Part shown: in pieces, positions 6,690-13,107 of the stretch
Layout: each line of letters begins with the position of its first letter
Position numbering within the stretch: position 1 is the first letter of the stretch
DNA from: a bacterium HR20
GTDB lineage: Bacteria > Bacteroidota > Ignavibacteria > Kapaibacteriales > NICIL-2
Length of the DNA stretch: 13,107 nucleotides
Direction of reading: 5' to 3'
Assembly (NCBI GenBank): GCA_002898675.1
Contig: BEHW01000059.1
Span: forward strand, 1-13,107
Notes under the pieces: model-generated
What the model saw: only the letters and a program-made list of their open reading frames with translations
Databases searched by the model: none
Told to the model about the DNA's origin: nothing
Made by a program: the position numbers and the translations under genes

Positions 6690-8536
6690 TGGAACAACCG
6701 CAGATTTCAGTCCTCCCCGACCACATCGCCAATCAAATTGCTGCCGGCGAAGTTGTCCAGCGCCCCGAATCGGTGGTCAAAGAGCTGGTCGAAAACGCAC
6801 TCGACGCTGGCGCTTCTTCGGTGGCTGTCTTTGTGCGGGAAGGAGGGAAAGCGCTCGTTCATGTGCTCGATGATGGTAGCGGCATGAGCCGCGCAGATCT
6901 GGAGCTGGCGCTCCGGCGGCATGCCACCTCGAAGATTCGTACGCTCGATGATCTCCGGCGACTGCAAACGCTTGGCTTCCGTGGCGAAGCACTCGCTTCA
7001 ATCGCATCGGTTGCCGACGTCGAGATCCTCACGCGTCGCCACAGCGATGCACACGGCTGGCGATTGCTCAGCTCGCCGCTCAAATCGCAGCGGATCGAAC
7101 CGGCAGAATCTCCGCCTGGCACGCAGGTCATCGTCCGCAATCTTTTCTTCACTGTTCCTGCGCGCCGAAAATTTCTGCGTACCGACGCCACAGAGCTGCG
7201 CTATATCAGCGAGACGATGATCCGCTATGGGCTGAGTTATCCAGACCGCAGCTGGAAGTTCCATGATGGAGGTGGAGTGGTTTTCGATCTGGTTCCGCAG
7301 CCACTGCTCGAACGCATCAGTGCACTCTTCGGCGGCGAGGTAGCCGCAAGTCTCATACCGGTGGACTACCAAACTGATGTTGTCCGCATTGAAGGATACA
7401 TCGGGCTGCCGGCGATTGCGCGGACGACGAAAGCATCGCAGTACCTGTTTCTCAACCATCGCCCGATCGTCAGTCGTGCGCTTATGCATGCGATCTACCA
7501 GGGCTATGAGCACCTGCTCGATAAAACCGAGCATCCGTTCTTTGTGCTCTTTTTGTGGCTCGATCCAGAACGTGTGGACGTCAACGTCCATCCACAAAAG
7601 CACGAGGTAAAGTTCGACGATGAGCGCGCGATGTACCATGCAGTGCTCGAGGCAGTGCTGCAAAGTATGCGAGAACATGGGCTCGTCCCAACACTGCGGG
7701 TTGAGAGCGTCGAAGCAGCCGCGCCACTTGTTGCTGTGCCGTCGGGCGCTGCTACTCCACCGCTTGTGGTCAATCGGCTCACGGGGGAGATCGTGCCGCT
7801 CCAGGAGCACCCCTTGCGGCGCTCTCCAACGCAGCGGTCAAATCAGCCGGCGCTTCGAACGGAACGACCCACGTGGCAGCCAGCCAGCGCAGAACAGCTG
7901 GAACAGCTGCTCCAGCCTGCGTCTCTGCCTCAGCACTCGCTGAGCATCGAGCAGCCCCAGTCACGACGGTTCTGGCAGATGCACAACAAGTACATCTTCG
8001 TTCAAACCGACGATGGCATCATGATCATTGACCAGCACATTGCCCATGAGCGCATTCTCTACGAACGCGCGCTCGATGCAATGGAGCGTGCCGCTGGGGA
8101 TCGCTCGCAGCGTTTGATGTTCCCCGTAACTGTTCAGCTCACTGCTGCTGAGCGCGCGATCTATCGGGAACTGGAAGATGATCTCCAGCGCTTGGGGTAT
8201 GAATCACGTCTTGCGAGCGACGGTGCAACAGTCGAGCTCCTTGCAGTTCCAGCTGAGATACGGGCAGGGAACGAGGCCAGCTCGCTCCGTGAAATTTTGG
8301 AGCAGTACGCAGAGTATCAAACGATCCGTCCAGCATCAGCACGTGATAACCTGGCGGCATCGTTCGGATGCCGTGCCGCAATCAAAGCTGGCGACCCCTT
8401 GACGCAGGAGGAAATCCAGCAGCTCATCGAGGACCTTTTCCGCTGTCGAACCCCAGAGGTCTGCCCACACGGCCGGCCTGTCATGATCCATTTCCCGCTG
8501 CGGGAGCTCGATCGTCGGTTCGGTCGTACCTCGTAG
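6689..8536 (+). CDS. mutL: DNA mismatch repair protein MutL, endonuclease type
   Basis: MutL couples mismatch recognition by MutS to strand incision and excision. The 615-residue protein has an N-terminal GHKL ATPase: ELVENALDAG (E35, N36), DDGSGM (61-66), RRHATSKI and GFRGEALASI. A transducer domain follows, containing DVNVHPQKHEVKF. A Q/P-rich linker spans roughly 340-430, and then comes a C-terminal dimerisation/endonuclease domain. That domain carries DQHIAHERILYE at 448-459, matching the metal-binding motif DQHA(x)2E(x)4E except for isoleucine at the alanine. It also has FGCRAAIKAG and the zinc-site motif CPHGRP (592-597). These motifs are typical of MutL in bacteria without MutH, so this protein probably nicks DNA itself. 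Start is ATG 6689 (MEQPQISVLPDHIANQIAAGEVV). It is followed by murC after 11 bases. No strong ribosome-binding site precedes it. Confidence 0.97.
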   Translation: MEQPQISVLPDHIANQIAAGEVVQRPESVVKELVENALDAGASSVAVFVREGGKALVHVLDDGSGMSRADLELALRRHATSKIRTLDDLRRLQTLGFRGEALASIASVADVEILTRRHSDAHGWRLLSSPLKSQRIEPAESPPGTQVIVRNLFFTVPARRKFLRTDATELRYISETMIRYGLSYPDRSWKFHDGGGVVFDLVPQPLLERISALFGGEVAASLIPVDYQTDVVRIEGYIGLPAIARTTKASQYLFLNHRPIVSRALMHAIYQGYEHLLDKTEHPFFVLFLWLDPERVDVNVHPQKHEVKFDDERAMYHAVLEAVLQSMREHGLVPTLRVESVEAAAPLVAVPSGAATPPLVVNRLTGEIVPLQEHPLRRSPTQRSNQPALRTERPTWQPASAEQLEQLLQPASLPQHSLSIEQPQSRRFWQMHNKYIFVQTDDGIMIIDQHIAHERILYERALDAMERAAGDRSQRLMFPVTVQLTAAERAIYRELEDDLQRLGYESRLASDGATVELLAVPAEIRAGNEASSLREILEQYAEYQTIRPASARDNLAASFGCRAAIKAGDPLTQEEIQQLIEDLFRCRTPEVCPHGRPVMIHFPLRELDRRFGRTS

Positions 8537-8547
8537 CCCTTGGCTCG

Positions 8548-10014
8548 ATGAAGCACATCCATTTTGTCGGGATTGGTGGCATTGGCATGAGCGGCTTGGC
8601 AGAGGTCGTCCACGCGCGGGGCTTCTCTGTCAGTGGCTCTGACCTTGTCGCCTCGGAGAACACCGCAGCACTGTCCGCTCGCGGCATACGGATTGACCTT
8701 GGGCACGCAGCTGAACACGTCCGCGGTGCAGATCTTGTCGTGTATTCGAGTGCGGTCAATCCGGACACCAATCCTGAAACGCTCCAGGCACGGCAGCTTG
8801 GGATTCCGATCATTCGCCGAGCAGAACTTCTTGCACACGTAACGCGGCTGGGGAAGTCGCTGGCAATTGCTGGTACCCATGGGAAAACAACGACGACATC
8901 GCTCTGCGGATTGGTCCTCATCGCGGGGGGATACGATCCTACCGTCATCGTCGGTGGCCGCTTGCATGATTTCGGCGGTTCGAATGCACGGATCGGCAGC
9001 GGCGAGTGGTTCGTGGTCGAAGCTGATGAGTACGACCGCTCGTTTCTACAGCTGACCCCAACGGTTGCTGTCATCACGAACATCGAACCAGAACACCTCG
9101 ACGTTTACGGTTCCTTCAGCGCGATCGAAGAAGCATTCGAGGCATTTGCACGCAATGTCTCGCTGCTGGGAGCGTTGGTTGTATGCGGGGACGATCCTGG
9201 TTGCCAGCGTCTTGCGGCGCGGCTGCCGCACCGTGTAGTAACGTATGGTTTCGGTCAGCACTGCGCAATCTGCGCTGCAGATGTTCACACGACGGGGAGT
9301 GGGTCCATCGTGCGGGTGGTTCGCAATGGACAACCGCTCGGCGATCTACGGCTCAAGATTCCCGGCGAGCATAACATCGCCAATGCGCTCGCGGCTGTTG
9401 CGGTCGGTTTTGAGCTGGATATTCCCTTTTCCGTCATTGCTGATGCGCTTGCAGAATTCGGGGGTGTGATCCGCCGTTTCCACATGCTCGGCGAATATGG
9501 CGGCGTTGTTGTGGTTGATGACTACGCTCACCATCCAACGGAAATCCGTGCAACACTCCGCGCAGCTCGGCAGCGCTTCCCAGAGCGGCGTATCGTTGCA
9601 GTCTTCCAGCCGCACACATACACCCGTACGCGAGACTTTGCGTCGGCTTTTGCCGATGCACTCTCTCAGGCCGACATTGTGATGATCACTGACGTCTATG
9701 CAGCGCGAGAGGCACCGATCGAGGGTATCAGCGGAAGAACGATCCTCGAGCAACAGGTTGCACCAGCAGAAGGGCTCCGCTCGTCGGAAACGATTGCTGC
9801 CGTTCCAGTGCATCCTATCCTGCGCGGTGATGGGAGAGCGAGCACTGGGAGGGCGGAGTTTCTCTATGCACCCACACTCGACGATGTCAAGCACCATCTG
9901 GGCAGAATTCTCCAGCCTGGCGATGTCCTCCTTACGATGGGAGCGGGCAACATCGTCCAGATTGCCCAGTGGTTCTGCCAAGCAGGAACCGACTCCAGGA
10001 GGGCCGCCGACTAA
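8548..10014 (+). CDS. murC: UDP-N-acetylmuramate--L-alanine ligase
   Basis: MurC adds L-alanine to UDP-N-acetylmuramic acid using ATP, the first amino-acid step of cytoplasmic peptidoglycan precursor synthesis. The 488-residue protein is full length (E. coli has 491). It has the N-terminal UDP-binding glycine motif HFVGIGGIGMSGLAEV, the ATP-binding loop GTHGKTTTT (109-117), the central EADEYDRSFLQLTP and NIEPEHLDVYGSF, and the C-terminal DDYAHHPTEI and QPHTYTRT motifs. The late glycine motif reads MGAGNI where MGAGDI is more usual. Start is ATG 8548 (MKHIHFVGIGG); the frame is open further left inside mutL, but those 60 codons read as shadow. It lies 11 bases after the mutL stop, so the two are probably co-transcribed, outside any classical division and cell-wall cluster as far as the window shows. 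Confidence 0.97.
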   Translation: MKHIHFVGIGGIGMSGLAEVVHARGFSVSGSDLVASENTAALSARGIRIDLGHAAEHVRGADLVVYSSAVNPDTNPETLQARQLGIPIIRRAELLAHVTRLGKSLAIAGTHGKTTTTSLCGLVLIAGGYDPTVIVGGRLHDFGGSNARIGSGEWFVVEADEYDRSFLQLTPTVAVITNIEPEHLDVYGSFSAIEEAFEAFARNVSLLGALVVCGDDPGCQRLAARLPHRVVTYGFGQHCAICAADVHTTGSGSIVRVVRNGQPLGDLRLKIPGEHNIANALAAVAVGFELDIPFSVIADALAEFGGVIRRFHMLGEYGGVVVVDDYAHHPTEIRATLRAARQRFPERRIVAVFQPHTYTRTRDFASAFADALSQADIVMITDVYAAREAPIEGISGRTILEQQVAPAEGLRSSETIAAVPVHPILRGDGRASTGRAEFLYAPTLDDVKHHLGRILQPGDVLLTMGAGNIVQIAQWFCQAGTDSRRAAD

Positions 10015-10061
10015 TTTTGCGTCTTGTTTGCAGTTTGTCGTATCACTCTGACCAGAATCGA

Positions 10062-12125
10062 ATGCGCACCTTCCAGTGGCTGCTGATCGTTGTGTGTGTT
10101 GCACATACCCTTGTTGCGCAGCCTTCTCGTGGCGCCAAAGCCAAACGCTCTTCGTCCGTTGCTCCTGCGTCCACGACTATCCTCGCTCGCATCGGGCCGG
10201 AGGTCGTTACCTACGAAGACATCGAGACGACCTATCTGCGCAATGCGAATCGTCCGCACAAATCCCTGATGGATATGCCACGCGATACCGTGCTCGAGTT
10301 TTTGCGGCTCTACACGAATTACCGCCTCAAGGTGCTCGATGCAATTGCACGTGGCTACGACAAGGACTCAGCGGTACTGTCCGAGGTGGCTGCCAATCGC
10401 CGCTTAGTAGCGGAGACGTTCCTCTACGAAAAGCGCATTGTCGAGCCAAACGTTGAACAAGCACTGCAACGCAGAGCTTACGAGCTCAAGCCAGCAGTCA
10501 TCGTCGTTACGATCCCACAAGGAGACAATGCGGATACGACCGCAGCCTATGCCAAAGCGATGGCATGTTTGCGACTGGTGCAAAGCGGCGCTTCGTTTGA
10601 GCAGGTCGCGCGTGATTCCTCCGACGATAAGGAGACCGCGCGCAACGGAGGTGTGCTGCCCTATATCACAGCGCTCTCGGGGGTGATTCGCCCGTTGGAG
10701 GATGCAGCCTATGCGCTCGAGCCAGGGCAGGTCTATCCGCATCCAGTACGGGCGCGGTTTGTGTACGTGCTCGTCAAGCTGCTCGATAAGCGTCCACGCG
10801 AGATGGTTCGGGTTCGGCATATCCTCCTTGTGCCCCAGCAAGGAGAAGACTCGCTTGCCGTGGAGCGTCGTGCTGACAGCTTGCTTCACGCGTTAGAGGG
10901 AGCACCAGTCGAGCGCTTTGCCGAGGCAGCGCGCCAGCTTTCGAGCGATAAATCGAGCGCTGCAGGGGGCGGGCTTTTAGGCAACGGTGCATTCTACTGC
11001 CGTTCACTTGGATTTGAAAGCGACAACCGCCGCCTTCTGCCGCAATTCGAGGATGTGCTCTTTTCGCTCCGTGATGGGCAGGTTGGCATTGCGCGCACAG
11101 TCTATGGGGTGCACATCATCCGACGCGATTCGACAAAACCGTACAACCCCGATGACGAGCGCGAGGCGGTACGCCGTCTCTACCGACGCTACAACTTCGA
11201 GGACGACAAGCGCGCGTTCCTCGATGCAGAGAAAAAACGCGCGGGATGGTCGTTGCGTGAAAATGTCTTCGCTGCTCTGCTCGCCGCTGTCAATCCAGCC
11301 AAGAGCACACGCGATAGTGCGTGGGATGCAGGTATCGGCAACAACCTGCGCACGGAGGTGCTCTACTCGTTCGGCTCGCGAGGTGGAATGACTGTTGGCG
11401 CATTTATTGACTCGCTCAAAAAGCATCGGCAACCCTATACGCTCAATCGGCAGGGCATGGAGGCTGCGATCAACAAACTCACCGACCCAATGATCATAAC
11501 CGAACTGACCGCGCCGCTCGAACAGCAATATCCGCAGTTCGCACGGCTTGTCCGTGAATTTCGCGACGGCATTTTGCTCTTCAAGGTCGAGGACCAAGAG
11601 GTTTGGTCGAAGCTGAAATTCGACACCGCACTTGCACGTGCCTACTACGACACGACCGCTTCGCGATACAAAACCGAGCTTGCCTACGACGTGAGTGAAA
11701 TCTATGTTTTCAGCGATAGCGTGGCAAAGGAACTTGCAGAGAAAGCCAAGCAAACACGCACGCAGAGTGAGTTCGAAGCGCTTGCCGCGCAGTACACCCA
11801 ACGCGCTGGCTATCGCGAAAAGAAAGGTCACTGGGGCAAGCAAACGGTGAAAAGCTCAGCGCTCGCCAAGCTCGTTGCAGCCCACGAGCCAGAAGAGGGG
11901 AAAGTGATCGGCCCACTTTCGTTCGAAAACGGCTACAGTATCGTCCGTGTCAACGCGATCTATCCGCCCCGGCAGAAAACATTCGAGGAAGCAATTCCGG
12001 ACATTGCTTCTGCTGTGCAAGAAATCAAACAGCGGCAGCTGACCGAGCAGTGGCTCGAGCAGCTCAAGAAAAAGTTTCCCGTGCGCTACGAGATGGCGAC
12101 CATCAACAAGCTTTTCCGCCGGTGA
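10062..12125 (+). CDS. Secreted parvulin-type peptidylprolyl isomerase with three PpiC-like domains
   Basis: The 687-residue protein starts with a signal peptide (MRTFQWLLIVVCVAHTLVA, cleavage likely after A19) and so acts in the periplasm, probably as a chaperone and prolyl isomerase for envelope proteins. A helical SurA/PpiD-like N-terminal region (about 38-140) is followed by a first PpiC domain (about 143-244, with FEQVARDSSDD and NGGVLPYI). A second, better conserved one lies at about 248-357, running from VRVRHILLV through FAEAARQLSSD and GGGLLG to GVHIIRRD. A third PpiC-like unit is at about 539-637 (LAYDVSEIYVF, FEALAAQYTQRAG, GHWG). Residues 360-538 are helix-rich and unassigned. ATG 10062 lies 47 bases after murC and has no obvious ribosome-binding site. 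The stop shares one base with the start of the next isomerase gene. Not closely matched to E. coli SurA or PpiD, hence no symbol. Confidence 0.86.
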   Translation: MRTFQWLLIVVCVAHTLVAQPSRGAKAKRSSSVAPASTTILARIGPEVVTYEDIETTYLRNANRPHKSLMDMPRDTVLEFLRLYTNYRLKVLDAIARGYDKDSAVLSEVAANRRLVAETFLYEKRIVEPNVEQALQRRAYELKPAVIVVTIPQGDNADTTAAYAKAMACLRLVQSGASFEQVARDSSDDKETARNGGVLPYITALSGVIRPLEDAAYALEPGQVYPHPVRARFVYVLVKLLDKRPREMVRVRHILLVPQQGEDSLAVERRADSLLHALEGAPVERFAEAARQLSSDKSSAAGGGLLGNGAFYCRSLGFESDNRRLLPQFEDVLFSLRDGQVGIARTVYGVHIIRRDSTKPYNPDDEREAVRRLYRRYNFEDDKRAFLDAEKKRAGWSLRENVFAALLAAVNPAKSTRDSAWDAGIGNNLRTEVLYSFGSRGGMTVGAFIDSLKKHRQPYTLNRQGMEAAINKLTDPMIITELTAPLEQQYPQFARLVREFRDGILLFKVEDQEVWSKLKFDTALARAYYDTTASRYKTELAYDVSEIYVFSDSVAKELAEKAKQTRTQSEFEALAAQYTQRAGYREKKGHWGKQTVKSSALAKLVAAHEPEEGKVIGPLSFENGYSIVRVNAIYPPRQKTFEEAIPDIASAVQEIKQRQLTEQWLEQLKKKFPVRYEMATINKLFRR

Positions 12126-13107
12126 TGCGTCTGGTATTGCTGGTGTGGATCTGCACGGCTATTGCGGGAGCGCAGCAGCTTGCGCTCCGCGAGGGCGATG
12201 TGCTTGACCGCATCGAGGCAATTGCTGGCGATCAACCCATCCTCAAAAGCGAAGTGGATGCGCAGCTTCTCCTGCTGGCTCAGCAGAATCCATCGCTCAA
12301 AGTTGACGATCCTGAGCTGCGCAAACGTGTGATTGATGCACTCATCAACGAGCGCCTGCTCTACGTACAGGCGCAGCTCGATAGCATCACCGTCAGCGAT
12401 GAAGAAGTCAATGCGCAGCTCGATGCAACAATCGCACAGCTCATCCGCCAAGCAGGCTCACAAGAGCGCCTGGAGAACCTTTACCAAATGCCGATGTGGA
12501 AAATCCGCCGTGATGGGCGAGAAGAAATTCGCAAGCGGCTCATCGTCCAACGCTACCAGCAATCCAAGCTCGGCGAGATAAAAGTCAGTCCACGCGAGGT
12601 CGAACAGTTCTACGAGCGCTACAAGGATTCGCTCCCCGTCATCGGCAAGCAGTACGAGCTCTACCACATTGTCCGCTACGTCCAGCCGACGCACGATGCC
12701 CGGCAAGCAGCCTACGAGCGCGCAAGAGCAATTCGCGATTCCATTCTGGCAGGAGCAGACTTTTGCCAGCTTGTAGCGCGCAATTCTGAAGATCCCAACA
12801 CCCGTGCATCCTGCGGCGATCTCGGCATGCGCAACTGCAACGACTTTGTTCCTGAGTTCTGTTCGGCGTGCAAAAAGCTTCAAACCAACGAAGTGTCTAT
12901 GCCAATTGAGACACCCTTTGGATTCCACATTGTGCGAATGCTCGATCGCACGCTCGAACAGATACACGTCCAGCACATTCTCATCGGCATTCCACGTGGA
13001 GAGAGCGACCGCGAACGAGTGCGCGCTGAACTTATGCGTTTTCGGGAGCAGATCCTTGACGGGAAGCTGTCATTCGAAGATGCAGCGCGTCAGTACTCCG
13101 AGGAGCA
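12125..13107 (+). CDS. SurA-like periplasmic peptidylprolyl isomerase, N-terminal part (3' cut by window edge)
   Basis: The visible 327 codons begin with a signal peptide (MRLVLLVWICTAIAGA), so the protein acts in the periplasm. A SurA-type N-terminal chaperone domain follows (LDRIEAIAGDQPILKSEVDAQ, then VIDALINERLLYVQAQ and VSPREVEQFYERYKDSLP). The first PpiC domain spans about 177-275, with FCQLVARNSEDP, CGDLG and FGFHIVRMLDR. A second begins near 280 with IHVQHILIGIPRG and runs off the window. By family, it should escort unfolded outer-membrane proteins across the periplasm. Its ATG at 12125 reuses the last base of the previous stop (TGATG), so the two isomerases are coupled. Oddly, the first PpiC domain has five cysteines (C214, C230, C238, C246, C249), uncommon for this fold. 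SurA identity is likely, but close paralogues exist in Bacteroidota, so I leave the symbol blank. Confidence 0.87.
   Translation, partial: MRLVLLVWICTAIAGAQQLALREGDVLDRIEAIAGDQPILKSEVDAQLLLLAQQNPSLKVDDPELRKRVIDALINERLLYVQAQLDSITVSDEEVNAQLDATIAQLIRQAGSQERLENLYQMPMWKIRRDGREEIRKRLIVQRYQQSKLGEIKVSPREVEQFYERYKDSLPVIGKQYELYHIVRYVQPTHDARQAAYERARAIRDSILAGADFCQLVARNSEDPNTRASCGDLGMRNCNDFVPEFCSACKKLQTNEVSMPIETPFGFHIVRMLDRTLEQIHVQHILIGIPRGESDRERVRAELMRFREQILDGKLSFEDAARQYSEE

Noticed and set aside
6998..7810. 270-codon antisense frame within mutL, and similar ones at 1961-2773, 2743-3618, 3649-4326, 9346-10104 and 11004-11843
   Set aside because: Each is antisense to a well recognised gene or its signal region and none shows a recognisable domain or a sensible start; explained by codon bias.
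8368..8547. Upstream extension of murC by 60 codons
   Set aside because: The extension overlaps the conserved end of mutL and lacks MurC sequence; ATG 8548 gives the canonical N-terminus.
10012..10019. TAATTTTG matching the Bacteroidota -7 consensus before the three-domain isomerase gene
   Set aside because: It overlaps the murC stop codon and no TTG lies 19-21 bases upstream, so a chance match is as likely as a promoter.
2..13107. A hidden defence, mobile or secondary-metabolite system
   Set aside because: All stretches are accounted for by housekeeping or envelope genes; there are no integrases, transposases, terminal repeats, att-like duplications or abrupt composition changes that I can see.

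Overview
This 13.1 kb window is dense chromosomal housekeeping DNA with moderately high GC. It holds ten protein genes, two of them cut by the window edges. Coding covers almost everything: the longest spacer is 67 bases. I see no RNA gene, insertion sequence, CRISPR array, phage gene or toxin/defence locus. The organism is a Gram-negative with a periplasm and outer membrane, shown by murC, SurA-like chaperones and signal peptides. A GWxTD-domain protein, tandem PpiC/SurA isomerases and mostly Shine-Dalgarno-free starts point to the Bacteroidota/Chlorobi (FCB) assemblage. An Ignavibacteria- or Kapabacteria-like lineage is my guess, but that is inference and not proven by the sequence.

Layout. 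Positions 2-427 (+) are the C-terminal part of gpsA. Its stop overlaps the stop of the convergent xseA-xseB pair (424-1861, minus), which encodes exonuclease VII. Divergent from xseA, across 42 bases, starts a tightly overlapping plus-strand series: ispF (1904-2380), an orphan NtrB/NtrY-like sensor histidine kinase with a lipobox and a large extracytoplasmic domain (2377-4461), ruvX/yqgF (4442-4906), and a secreted GWxTD-domain protein (4903-6243). These overlap by 4, 20 and 4 bases, so they are probably co-transcribed and translationally coupled. A small minus-strand membrane protein with a four-cysteine tail (6238-6621) converges on that series and diverges from the next. The second plus-strand series is mutL (6689-8536), murC (8548-10014), a three-parvulin-domain secreted isomerase (10062-12125) and a SurA-like isomerase (12125 to the right edge).

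The window therefore combines DNA repair (exonuclease VII, RuvX, MutL), isoprenoid precursor synthesis (IspF), phospholipid precursor synthesis (GpsA), peptidoglycan synthesis (MurC) and envelope protein folding (two PPIases). One envelope-sensing kinase with no response regulator nearby is added to this. I found no convincing new multi-gene system. The points most worth a second look are the five-cysteine parvulin domain of the SurA-like protein, the double membrane attachment and proline-less H-box of the kinase, the degenerate GWxTD signature, and the uncharacterised four-cysteine membrane protein with a Bacteroidota-type promoter candidate.
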